From NCBI GenBank assembly GCA_949316235.1, contig OX438743.1, forward strand, positions 16,923,771 to 16,987,770: a DNA stretch of 64,000 nt. The letters run 5' to 3'. Positions 44,665 through 54,801 of this stretch are shown here, piece after piece (within the stretch, counting starts at the first letter, position 1; each line of letters starts with the position of its first letter). Position numbers and translations under genes: made by a program. Origin of the DNA: Oegoconia quadripuncta (Eukaryota > Arthropoda > Insecta > Lepidoptera > Autostichidae). Below the pieces are notes generated by a model. That model was given only the letters and a program-made list of their open reading frames with translations, ran no database searches and was not told the DNA's origin.

Positions 44665-44830
44665 TGGTAGCATCATCAACAGTCTTACATGTCCCCATTG
44701 TTGGGGCACAGCCTCCTCTCATTGGGGGAGGGTTTGGGCCATAATCCACCATGCAGGCCCAGTGTGGTTTGGTGGATTTGTATCAGACAATAGCCACCTG
44801 ACTATCAGTGTTTCTGCCCCCCCTGAAGAC
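44665..44830 (-). repeat. SINE-C-type body fragment
   Basis: 'acatgtccccattgttgggg', 'ccataatccaccatgcaggc' and 'ccagtgtggtttggtgg' match the body of the SINE-C/'ccaccacgctgg' repeat. No tRNA-like head. Confidence 0.55.
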
Positions 44831-44988
44831 CACCGATTTAGCATTGAAAACAACCGCGCCCGATTATTTAACGTGGTCTCCACAGCAAGGAAACAATATA
44901 TTAAAATGTACCAAGTGTTCAAAACAACGAGTGCGCCACGAGTGCTTCAACGAACCGCAGTTCCCTAAAACGACCCTCTTGTCTAGAC

Positions 44989-45465
44989 CAGAGATCCCCA
45001 ATTTTGTTGGCCACGGAACCCTAATTGATCTATTTTTTTTGCGGATCCCAAAATTGAAAATAACAAATGTGATTGTACCTTGTGGTTTCAATATTTTCAT
45101 TTTTGACATGATAATAAAAATACTAATGTAGAGAAGTATGGAAAGGACTCCACCGACAAGAGCATAGCTCTTAAATATAAGAGAGAGAGAATAAAAATAA
45201 TTTGTACCGAAACTGCGTAGGTACCTATTTAATGTGACCAATGAATTTTTTTTTATATATTTTATAATAGCACTAAAATAAACCTTAAGTCTGACTTATT
45301 GAACGCGAACATCTGGAGCTGCATCCAGTTTGTTTCTGTACTTGTTAAATTGTAATGGTCAATATAAGTAGTAAATGTTTTGGTTAATGTCGGATGGAAC
45401 GCGAAACCCCTGCGATCTTTCAACGGATCCCCAGGGTTCCGCGGACCACTAATAGGGAACCGCTG
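44989..45465. mobile_element. hAT non-autonomous element with 8-bp target duplication
   Basis: Ends CAGAGATCCCC and its imperfect inverse GGGAACCGCTG, flanked on both sides by GTCTAGAC (44981-44988 and 45466-45473). An 8-bp duplication and CAG-type ends define the hAT superfamily. The 477-bp interior lacks a transposase and includes a short RTE-like 3' end ('ccaccgacaagagcatagct'). Confidence 0.93.
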
Positions 45466-45844
45466 GTCTAGACTATCATTTTAAAGCACGACAGATGATA
45501 ATAGCTTACACAAGCAGCATACTGCCTTTAATCATTCGAAATAGCCCCATATGGCTAAATATGGAGCCGACTGTATCTACTTCACACACATTTAATTTCT
45601 TTCCTTTTCAGGAACTTTGTCTCGATTAACCTAAAAGTTGGTCCCAAAAGACAAATTGGCGCGAAAGTGATGCGTTATTTGCGTGAAGGTTTGTTGACGC
45701 GGGGCGGCGCGACGCGAGGCCAGCGAACTCAACGGCCGGTGTTTACCTAACCTTCATCAAACGCATTCGGGTTCATGGTTCGATGGGGATCACCTAAGTA
45801 GATAGGTATAAAATGAGGATATGCACATAAGTAGCGCACATTAA

Positions 45845-46030
45845 CCCTTCGAGTTTCTTGCTTGTTCTACTCGGGGGAAAGTTGCCTTTTGTACAAGCAG
45901 TAGCTGTACTCACAAACACACACACACACTACCTCTGTTTAAAATACTTAAAATAGTCAGTTTACCCTGTGTACCTACAAAATCAATATTTTTTTTACTT
46001 TACCCATAGGTAAAGTAAAAAAAATATATA
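45845..46030 (+). repeat. LINE 3' fragment, CA repeat and small hairpin
   Basis: Shares 'cttgcttgttctactcgggg' and 'taccctgtgtacctacaaaa' with 4385-4505. A (CA)n run is at 45918-45931. A 19-bp-arm hairpin around 'tactttacc' spans 45986-46027. Confidence 0.6.
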
Positions 46031-46241
46031 GCTAGGTATATAAAATATTATATACCTACCTACTTATATTTTTTTTTTAATTTAAAGGAAAGCAAACAGC
46101 TATAAATATTACAAGAGTATTTGTTACATGCATCGTACATTAGCCAACAAAGCTTCCACGGATAAAGATAATATACATTTGCATTGAGTTAACACATGCA
46201 ATGTTTTTGAAGAAATGCTAATGTTATATTACTACCACTTT

Positions 46242-48346
46242 AAACGGGGGACACTCCGGGGGTCCGAGCGTTTACAGCTTAAAATGGCCCAGGAAAGATC
46301 CATAACGCAAAAGGAGCGAAGCGTCAGGACATCAAGCAGCACTAAGTCCACCATAATAAAAGCCTTAAATGCAATTGTGCAGAGCGTGATAAGAAATAAA
46401 ACGAAAAATAAAAGCGCGGAGAGACAGCTGGTAGCCGTTGAGAATACCGGTAAAACCCACAAGATACAGCCGCCGAAACTCCAGAACAAACGAACCAGAG
46501 CGGATATGGGACAAGTGAGCCCGCCCAACCTCAGACCCGCGACCGTGCCGAGGGACCATATGATCAACGCCTTCCTTGAGTTTCTCGCAGTCACGAAAGC
46601 GACGAGGAAAGTCAATGAACAAACCTGCAAAAACATCCTGCAACCCTATCACCTAGGCACAGAAGGACTGCTTCAAGTGAGACTCGAGGAGGCGGAAGCC
46701 GCCATATATAACAACGACACTTCCCAAGTTTTAAAGGGGAAGATGGGTCAAAATATGGTGGCATACAACGCGACGTATGGTTTTGTAACGCTGGACGTGG
46801 ATGAGACAAGGAGAATGGGCATGCCCAAGTTTAGAACCCCTGCAAGCGACCCCATAGTAGTTACCGCCCGGTGCACGAGGGTAGAGCTGGAGGACAAGAT
46901 TCTCAGTATGGCCGATACCATATCGGGAGTTCACGACGCCGAGAAAGCCTGGGAGGTACCACTTATTAAATGGGTCAACGGAGTTCCTGGGTGTGGAAAG
47001 ACTATTTGGGTCGTACACCACTTCAAAGTGGAGAAAGACATAGTAGTCACCACCACAACCGAAGCGGCTAAAGATCTCAGGGAAAGACTGACGAACCGGA
47101 TGGGAGCAGACGCCAAAACCAAAGTGCGCACAATGGCCTCAGTCCTCGTAAATGGAATCAGAGACTCCGAGAAGAGGACAGACGGAAGGCTCATAGTCGA
47201 CGAGGCCCTAATGAACCACTTTGGTGCCATAGTTATGGCCTCACGTCTGACCGACGCCAGGGAGATAATTCTCATCGGCGACATCAACCAGCTGCCGTAC
47301 ATTGACAGGGAAAATTTATTTAAGATGCAGTACAGTCGGCCAAACCTGGTAGCAACCATCAGCCATGAGCTGCTATGCACGCACAGGAATCCGCTGGATG
47401 TAGCATACGCCCTCAACGAAATCTATAGTGGCATATACTCTTCCAGTTCGCGGGTGCATTCCTTGAGGCTGGAACGGTTTACGGGCGCAGAGATACCCAC
47501 CACCGCCCCGAATACTCTCTTCCTGGTTTATACCCAGGCGGAAAAAGAGATCCTCATAAATCAAGGATACGGGACGGGTATAGGGTCACGCGTTCTGACC
47601 ATACACGAGGCTCAGGGACTGACATACGAGACGGTAAGGATCGTGCGTACCGCGACAGCCAGACTGCAGTTGCACAATAGCGTACAGCATGCTGTCGTGG
47701 CAGTGTCGCGTCACTCTGTCAGCTGTGTTTACTACGCGGATGACAGGGATGATGCGATGGGCAGGTTTATGCAGCGGGCAACGGCTGCTTCGACGAAGAG
47801 CATTTTAGATTACAATCTGAAAATGGCAATACGCCATCGTGACACAGCGGTCGTGGAAAAGCTGAAAAGGTTTGGAGAGGGAGGAAGTCAGAACCTCCAA
47901 TAACGAGGCACAGTCCATGACAAGCATACAAGATTACACAAGATTATTCTATCACTGCCATTGTACTCACTCCCATAGTTAAAAAACGCACCTCCCCTTG
48001 AATTGTAATCAGTTGTAATCATCATAGAAATAAACAAATATTTAAAATTTTACATACCATAATTATATCGAGAATAGGAATAAGTAAAAATAATAATAAT
48101 AAGAATATGACAAAGGGAAGATATGTGTGTATATGTATGTGTATATATATATGTATGTATATATGCATACATAAAGAACAAGAACTCACTGTTTTAGATT
48201 TAAGCATAGTCATAGTCTTTAGAGTATAAAATGTAAAAAGAGACAAGTTAATTTATAAATTATATTTTTGTAAACAAGAGCACGGACCATGTGTCTGTGG
48301 AGATTTAAATTACTTTAAAAAAAAAAAAAAAAAAAAACGGGGGACA
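46242..48346 (+). mobile_element. Retroposed unit carrying a virus-type helicase, 13-bp target duplications and poly(A)
   Basis: AAACGGGGGACAC is present at 46242-46254 and again at 48334-48346. The insert, 46255-48333, ends in a poly(A) run from about 48317. This is the signature of LINE-driven target-primed retroposition. The insert has a 29-bp leader, a 1620-bp open frame and a 413-bp 3' UTR with no obvious AATAAA near the tail. It could be a 5'-truncated LINE whose ORF2 carries a C-terminal helicase, since virus-like helicase domains on insect R1-type LINEs have been reported. Alternatively it is a retrocopy of a free helicase mRNA. The frame is open through the leader, which fits truncation. 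Confidence 0.88.
46284..47903 (+). CDS. Virus-type superfamily 1 RNA helicase domain protein, 539 aa
   Basis: A complete frame from ATG at 46284 to TAA. The first 230 residues are a basic region followed by an unassigned domain. The C-terminal 300 carry all SF1 viral (alphavirus-like) helicase blocks in order: GVPGCGKT (Walker A, 233-240), VDEA (Walker B, 305-308), GDINQLP (332-338), CTHRNP (365-370), HEAQG (441-445) and VAVSRH (472-477). This family unwinds RNA with NTP in positive-strand RNA virus replicases of plants and insects. Here no capping-enzyme, polymerase or capsid part is attached, so it is a captured domain and not a virus. The frame is undamaged, so the insertion is young or the product is maintained. 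It stays open to 46215 upstream, but that part lies outside the insert. Confidence 0.9.
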   Translation: MAQERSITQKERSVRTSSSTKSTIIKALNAIVQSVIRNKTKNKSAERQLVAVENTGKTHKIQPPKLQNKRTRADMGQVSPPNLRPATVPRDHMINAFLEFLAVTKATRKVNEQTCKNILQPYHLGTEGLLQVRLEEAEAAIYNNDTSQVLKGKMGQNMVAYNATYGFVTLDVDETRRMGMPKFRTPASDPIVVTARCTRVELEDKILSMADTISGVHDAEKAWEVPLIKWVNGVPGCGKTIWVVHHFKVEKDIVVTTTTEAAKDLRERLTNRMGADAKTKVRTMASVLVNGIRDSEKRTDGRLIVDEALMNHFGAIVMASRLTDAREIILIGDINQLPYIDRENLFKMQYSRPNLVATISHELLCTHRNPLDVAYALNEIYSGIYSSSSRVHSLRLERFTGAEIPTTAPNTLFLVYTQAEKEILINQGYGTGIGSRVLTIHEAQGLTYETVRIVRTATARLQLHNSVQHAVVAVSRHSVSCVYYADDRDDAMGRFMQRATAASTKSILDYNLKMAIRHRDTAVVEKLKRFGEGGSQNLQ

Positions 48347-48550
48347 CATACGAGTATATCTCACAATGCCTGAACAGGGAAAAGCAAGAATGTCAACCTG
48401 TAGTTGATTTAGATTGCAATATTTTAAAGTAATGCAAACAGTGTTAATTGTGCTTCTCAGATAACCAACAACGTTTTTCATTGGCCACCGTGATTCGTTT
48501 TAATGATGGTGTCTTGTCTAGTTTCAGTACTTTTAAACATCGGAATCTAA

Positions 48551-48692
48551 GGCCCGTATTAATAAATCGTTCTTGAGATTGAGATCGCGTCTCAGTCTCA
48601 AGACTATTTTTCTGATGCTGTTTTAATAAGCTACAGATTCTCAAGCGTCATGAGGCCATGTCAATGTTGAGAACGGTTTATTAATACGGGCC
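48551..48692. mobile_element. MITE, ends GGCCCGTATTAATAAA, TAA target duplication
   Basis: 142 bp with inverted ends 'ggcccgtattaataaatcg' and the complement ending at 48692, flanked by TAA on both sides. Another copy is at about 57510-57642. The 3-bp TAA duplication suggests PIF/Harbinger type. Confidence 0.85.
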
Positions 48693-48939
48693 TAAATCAA
48701 CTACCTACAGCTTGACATTCTTGTTTTTTCCTTGTTTAAAAGGTTTTATTTTGAGTGGTAGCATCGTCGATTTTCATTTCATTTCATATAGTTTCATTTC
48801 AACTGGGTCCATATAGTATACTTATATATGCACTTGGACCTGTATATGTACATTTTAGTATTCCGTAGTAAAATTGAAAAAACGGAACACTTATCGCCTC
48901 ACCCTGGTATGTCTGCGAGCTGCGGATAGACAGACAGTT

Positions 48940-49046
48940 GTGATCTATTCTTGAGATTTAAGAATGCCATTTCACACAAATCGTCACTAAAATCGCCACT
49001 CAGCATAGATCACGACTGAATAACGTTCTGTAAAATACGGGCCTTA
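48940..49046. repeat. MITE fragment ending in AATACGGGCC
   Basis: The right end 'cgttctgtaaaatacgggcc' is intact. The left part 'gatctattcttgagattta' is diverged or truncated. Confidence 0.5.
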
Positions 49047-50274
49047 CAGTGTTATTTAATGAGAAATATTTGAAAAGCTATTTAGCATAACACTGCTAAT
49101 GAAAAAACGAACTGTCACACATTAATCTATGACAAAAAATCCCAATGAGTCACAGTGTAACTTGTAGTGTCATCTCATACCACATACCTCCTCCTCTACC
49201 TATTCGAACCGCCATCTAATTAATAAAATCTAATCCATTAACAAAGGTCAGAAGTATACCACATTATACTCATAGTATTAGGTAGTAATTACTGTAATTA
49301 CAACTTAATGCAATTTAGTTAGAGGAAAATTAGTTTAGGGGAGTGAGAGCAGTGTATGTAGGCAGGTATTAACTGGATTCCTGTCAATCTCGACTGACCC
49401 GAGTTACACTTAGAATTAAATAATTAGGTACTTAAGCCAATGAAAACCTAAAGACATGAGAACATCTTTTTGCCTGACTACTAAGAAGTTCAAAGCAGGG
49501 TACCTAATGTACCTACTCAATGCGTCAGTATGTATGTTACAGACTAAGCACCTCAACCGAATTGGACAAATGAGGTGTCGTTAGATTCGTTCTGTTCCTG
49601 AGAGTGTCATACATATTATTATAGTGTTAAATGTCATCATGCTAAATCCAATACTATATTATAAAAAAAAATATGGCGGACGCTAGCCGTCATACCTGTC
49701 AACGAATAATTCCAGCAAACCCATCGAGGTAGTTTCGATGTAAGAAATTCAAAAACAAGCATCAATGTTCTATAAGAAAAATTGATTAAATAAAAACGTT
49801 CAGAAAGGTTATAAGAAGCAGACTACGGTTAGAACATCTTGGCCAAGTCCTCAAAAAAATATTACCCACAATGAACCGCATAGAGGCCTCCCACGCCGGC
49901 CTAATACAATAGACTCTTGTTTTTAATTTTTTCTATGTAGATATTTCAATCGTAGTCGGATTTAACTTACTTTTTTAAAAGTTTTTATAGCATATAGATA
50001 GTATAGCTAACGGTAGATGGATTCTCGATTATTGATATGGTCCCCCAACTATCATACCCATTATTTTTTATCGTGACAAATCAGTGGGTTTGAATCACTT
50101 TAAGGTCATCAACATTGCGTGCGAGCAACACTTATCTACTCGTGGGGGCGTTGTTAGATAAACAAACATTTCGCCTTAATGGACAGTATCGATTTTACTA
50201 TGATTCTTTCAATATTTTACAAATGACCGCGAGCCTATGGCTTAATGGCTACGATTACCTCGTTAGTTTCAACT
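49047..50274. other. Intergenic stretch, little recognised
   Basis: Only a short LINE-like coding relic at about 49805-49915 ('agaacatcttggccaagtcc'). No gene seen. Confidence 0.45.
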
Positions 50275-50604
50275 ACCGCCTCCTTGGCTCAATGTAAACA
50301 ACATTGGGTTTACGATTCGGAGGCCGCGGGTTCGATCCCCAGCGAGGTACATGTTTAAGTACTCGGTTTGGTTGGTGGTAGGGCATTTTAAATGTCCGAC
50401 TGGCTAGCTACCACCATCTTATCTAAATCTGCCGCCAAGCAGCAATGTTAATAGCATTGTTGTGTTCCGGTTGTCAGAGATAAGATAGCCAGTCCCCCAA
50501 ATGTGTTGGGGTTTCGGGGTCAGTACGCTTCCACCTTCGACCTCGTCTTCACTTAACATCAGGTGTGATTGAGGTCAAGTACGAATCGTCGTGCATAAAA
50601 AAAA
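50275..50604 (+). repeat. SINE-A copy, near full length
   Basis: Head 'accgcctccttggctcaatg', B box 'gggttcgatccccagcg', ends 'gtgcataaaaaaaa'. Confidence 0.92.
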
Positions 50605-50659
50605 TCCAAGTTACCGAGGCGATGTTTCATATTTTGAGGAGTAGTAACTTTACCATTTA

Positions 50660-50799
50660 GGCCCGTATTTCAGAATATTGCTCAAGTATAGATCTGCACT
50701 TGAGCATAGTAAAAAGAGATGCTGCTATACAAGTTACATAAAGCTGTCCCCTTTTAAGTTGTAAGATCTCTACTTGAGTAACATTCTGTAATACGGGCC
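50660..50799. mobile_element. MITE, ends GGCCCGTATTTCAGAAT
   Basis: Inverted ends 'ggcccgtatttcagaat' and 'attctgtaatacgggcc' with paired inner blocks 'ctcaagtatagatct' and 'agatctctacttgag'. Related fragment at 56751-56880. Confidence 0.8.
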
Positions 50800-50835
50800 A
50801 TAGTCTAGGTCTCTTCAGGGCAATGTAGTCACAGA

Positions 50836-50970
50836 GGTATATGTATACAAAAATGGTTTTCGTTGATCTCGAAAAGGCATATGACCGCCGTGACGTTTTG
50901 TGGTGGGCCCTTAAGAAGAAAGGTGTGCCTGAAAAATATGGTTGGTCTGGTCTTATTCACATTATCTAGA
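50836..50970 (+). repeat. RTE-type LINE reverse transcriptase fragment
   Basis: Plus-strand translation MVFVDLEKAYDRRDVLWWAL followed by KKGVPEKYG is an RTE RT block (F-DLEKAYDR). It is decayed on both sides. Confidence 0.8.
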
Positions 50971-51009
50971 TACAAAATATCCTATATTAAAATATTAAAA
51001 ATAAAGGAT

Positions 51010-51150
51010 AACATACCCTGGATTAAAGGGTATATTCTACATATATAGTATACCAAATTTCACCCAAATCCGTGCATCTATGTATTTCGCCGTGATTGAA
51101 CAACGAACAAACAAACAAACTTTCGCATTTACAAAATTAATTAGGTAGAG
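51010..51150 (-). repeat. Dispersed repeat fragment
   Basis: 'caaatttcacccaaatccgt', 'cgccgtgattgaacaac' and an (ACAA)n-type run; same family as 61322-61545. Confidence 0.65.
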
Positions 51151-51534
51151 TTAGACAGACTAATTACCAATCAATAGAATCTCAAAAGGCAGTTCCCAAT
51201 AGGATAAAGGATATAATTTTTTTTAATGCCTATATCTTTCTATACATATATACCTAGTTGCTACATCTGCAAGTAAAGACGTTCACTCACATGCCCGAGG
51301 GAAGTTCACAACAAATGGAATTCGCGACAAGGTCGAACCGAATTGTTCCTGAGGAAACGTTTAATATTCATAGCTGTTTATCTGGATCGCATCGCCTGAA
51401 GTCTAAAAGTATGGCTTTTATGCTCAACTTCAAGCATATAGGCGGTGATGCATAGAACGATGTATAGGTTATGTAGGTACCCTATGTCTTTATAGTGTAT
51501 TAATTGAATTAATTGAGTTTCTACTATAAATGTT

Positions 51535-52042
51535 TTGTTTTTTAAGCACAACGGGTTAGCACTTGACCTCAATCATACCTGATATTCAAAGTCAAAGAAT
51601 TTATTGTTCGCCACGATATAAATGTGTATTGGAATTTCTTATCATAGGTACAGAACGTTGGATACAATGTAACGCCCTGTAAGGACATTGCAATTATGAA
51701 GAGGGCTCTACCCTTATAGGGCGCTACATTATAACGCCCTGTAGTTATGTTAACTGATGTTAAGTGAAGATGAGGCCGAAGGTGGAAGCGTATGATCCGG
51801 AAACCAGATGGGGTTTTGGGGAACTTTCTATCTTATCTCTGACAACCGGAACACAACAATGCTATTAACATTGCTGTTCGGCGGCATATTTAGATAAGAT
51901 TGTGGTAGCTAGTCAGGTCAACATTTAAAATCCACCAACTAAACCGAATATTAAACAACCGAATACTATCGAACCCGCGACCTCCGAATCGTAAACCGTA
52001 TATTGTTTACATTACATTGAGCCACACAACGAGCCACGAGGG
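51535..52042 (-). repeat. SINE-A copy split by another repeat
   Basis: SINE-A from 'aagcacaacgggttagcac' to a decayed head at about 52040. It is interrupted at about 51584-51751 by a repeat that has 'acgccctgtaaggacattg' and 'acgccctgtagttatg'. Confidence 0.75.
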
Positions 52043-52437
52043 TACGGTCAAAAATTATTATGATGTGTGGGTTTATAAATCATCTGTATCTATACCACAA
52101 GCATTTCTAATATTTAACAGGCGTGCTGTGTGTTTCAGGTCTGCAAAAACAGAACGATCCCGTCTGTTCCCGTGGGTGTCATAAAAGGCGACTATAGAAC
52201 TTTTTCCACTGAAAATCATAGACTAATTGTGTGCATTTCTATATATTTCAAAAGGTGAACTGTGGATGTACCTAGTTTGAAGCATTAAACTGTTAATGTT
52301 TGGAACAACCAAATACTTGTGTTTGGTAAGTATATCTCTGACCACGAATGTATGTATGTATGATAGTGAAAAAATGCCACAAACATTGGCATGGACATTT
52401 TAAAAATGGAAACTTGTTAACATCCAACCTACTCGTT

Positions 52438-52964
52438 ATTAAATATTTTGGACACTTACACCAATTATCTAGACCCAAACTAGGCAAATCTTGAACTGGC
52501 TACATCTTCATTTTAAGAACTATGCTCTTGTCGGTGGAGTAATGACCACGTCTCTCTACTTTCCGCCCTCGTTTTAACCTCTTGGTACGACACGACATTC
52601 ACCTTTTCTTTCACTTGGTCAAAGTAATTACGACTAGGTCTTCCCCTTCCTCTCTTAACTAAATGACATAAGATGCCTGTAAGCCACAGTTGAGAACCGA
52701 AGAGGAAAGATGTATTTTATTTTTGTGTGCAATAAAGAATTTAATAATAATAATACGTCACTTGATACGACACGATATTTTTTGGAAAAACATAATTGAA
52801 GGAACTGGCTACTAGGTAACGAATAAACATACATAATATTTATATAAACATACATGACTCAGGAATAAATGTTAATTTTCATCACTCAATCATTTAACCC
52901 TACCGGGATTCGAATCCGCAACCGTTAATTTCGAAGGTAGGGTCGACTACACCAATCGGTCGTC
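52438..52964 (-). repeat. SINE-B copy split by a LINE insertion with 11-bp target duplication
   Basis: SINE-B sequence at 52438-52503 and 52802-52964. The insertion at 52504-52801 is flanked by GAACTGGCTAC at 52493-52503 and 52802-52812. The insert has the C-terminus of an RTE-like ORF2 on the minus strand (RGRPSRNYFDQVKEKVNVVS, LLHRQEHSS, stop) and, inside it, another LINE tail ('tgcaataaagaatttaataa'). Confidence 0.85.
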
Positions 52965-53690
52965 AAAGTATGGTATCAAATTATTGTCATACCCACCCTT
53001 CGACAAGATTTGGACGAACGTCGTCGATTTCGAACTAAACCAAGTGGGTAAGCTGTCTGCAATATAATGATAAAAGTAATCACCTAGGAGTAGGAGCTAG
53101 ATTAAGAACCATTCTGTGATCTCTATGTACAACTAGTCGAAAGAGATAGATAAATTCATATTTCTCCAGCGAGAAAAGGATGGCAATAATACCTACTTAA
53201 GAATCATGTGGACCTTACTGTCGAGTACAGCTTTGGGTATTATATTAATTCTGTGCTTTGGGTATAGAGCAAACAGGCCGCACCCCTAATAATTTAAATA
53301 AATCCGGTATTTTATTATGTCAAGGCATGACAACCGAGCAAGCAATTCACATAATGGAAAGTAATTACTACCTACTGCCCATAACGCTTGTAACCTCCCA
53401 AAGGTAATGCCCATTTTTTCATACCGGAACACTACTGTGCCCCGTATTCAAAATGATTCGACAATCGATATTCTTGGGTTTAGCTGAGTTGTACATTAGT
53501 TCATTCAAAGGACAACAGATTTCTTAATATGGAGACAGTGCACATGCCAATCGCTTCGATATGCTTATTTTGGACACAAATCGATGTATTGGAGCTCGCT
53601 CGCCGGCAAGTGTACGACTAAAATCTGTAGCAAACAGCCGGTAAGCACGAGCCTCTCGCTCGACGGTGTTTTGTTATTAATTGTACGCAA
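52965..53690. other. Intergenic stretch, MITE fragment only
   Basis: A partial MITE end at about 53440-53475 ('cccgtattcaaaatgattcg'). No gene seen. Confidence 0.45.
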
Positions 53691-53895
53691 TCTATGTTAT
53701 TGTGGAACGGACTTCCGGCAGCGGTATTCCCGAACGAGTACGACATTGGAACCTTCAAGAAACGAGCCTACACCTTCCTCAAAGGCCGGCAACGCATCTG
53801 TGACCCTTTTGGTGTTGCGGGTGTCCATGGGCGGCGGTGATTGCTTTCCATCAGGTGACCCGCATGCTCGTTTGCCGCCCTCTCATATAAAAAAA
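53691..53895 (+). repeat. LINE ORF2 C-terminal relic with poly(A)
   Basis: Translation [20 protein letters not shown] followed by RAYTFLKGR and a stop, then 'ttgctttccatcaggtgacc' and an A run. This is a CR1/Jockey-like 3' end, distinct from the WNSLPAS family. Confidence 0.8.
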
Positions 53896-53974
53896 AAATA
53901 TTCTGGCAAAGCCCGTATCATTGCTTCGAGAAGCAAACGTCGTTATTTTAGGATTTTTACCTATACTTGGCTAG

Positions 53975-54075
53975 AGTTCATCACACAAACATATGCCCCA
54001 AGCGAGATTCGAACCGGCGATCTCCAGACATAGTATTTAGGGCTTCTAACCATTGCACCAAACACTCATCGACTA
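53975..54075 (-). repeat. SINE-B-like head fragment
   Basis: 'catcacacaaacatatgccc', 'gcgagattcgaaccggcga' and 'caaacactcatcgac' are a diverged version of the SINE-B head. Confidence 0.5.
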
Positions 54076-54473
54076 CATAGCCACGTTCCACCAGGTGAGT
54101 CCACCAGGTGAGGGTCTCTGACTATCATAAAAACCGTTTTAGAGCGTATTTTTTCTACAAGGGTTTTTACGTGTTTATTTGTCTGTGGTCTTTACTTTAC
54201 CTACAATGTTTTCGTTTACAAGGTCGTATGCAAAGCAGTAAATATTGGTGAAGTAAACACTGGATTGTGTACCGGTCCGCAGGTCGCTATAGCAACGTGT
54301 GTACTAACAAAATTAGGCAAATATACGACACCAACGTCGGCTTAACTAGCTTAGGCAACACCCTTGCAGTGTTTTGAATATTCACCCTTTTAATGAGGGT
54401 AGGTATGTTCATTATTAATTATTCCGAGATCCACGTAAGGCCTTCTGAGGAACTGATCTAGAAACTACTTCAG

Positions 54474-54801
54474 CCTCCGTATTCTAAATGGTTCGACAAT
54501 CGATATCGGAAAGTTTTAAAGCTTATAAAATTGTATTAGCTATTTAAAGCTTTATTAAAAAAAAGAACAGCCGAGACGATTTCCCTTCCCGAAACGAGTT
54601 TGGACATACTGACTTACAGATGAATAAGCCCTATTATTATTACGAGTAGATTTAAATTAACATTTAACTTATGTCATGTATTTACTTGGAATAAATTCTT
54701 GATGTTTGAAGTGTGGAATGAGTTTTTGTTCAAGGAAAGGCATTCGAAACTCTCCTATACCGAGTCGAATATCGACTGTCGAACCACTTAGAATACGGGC
54801 C
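54474..54801. mobile_element. MITE, ends GCCCGTATTCTAA
   Basis: The left end 'ccgtattctaaatggttcga' and right end 'gaaccacttagaatacgggc' are inverted over about 33 bp, including 'caatcgatatcgg' / 'cgaatatcgactg'. 328 bp, no coding frame. Confidence 0.82.

Noticed and set aside
44719..45241. Frames of 67-125 codons on both strands
   Set aside because: They fall in a SINE-C-type repeat and the hAT element; no motif.
46215..46283. Upstream 23 codons of the helicase frame as its true N-terminus
   Set aside because: Most of it lies outside the retroposed insert (before 46255), so it is flanking DNA that happens to be open.
46242..48346. An integrated complete RNA virus genome
   Set aside because: Only a helicase-type domain is present; no capping enzyme, polymerase or capsid coding sequence lies nearby, and the ends are those of a LINE-mediated insertion.
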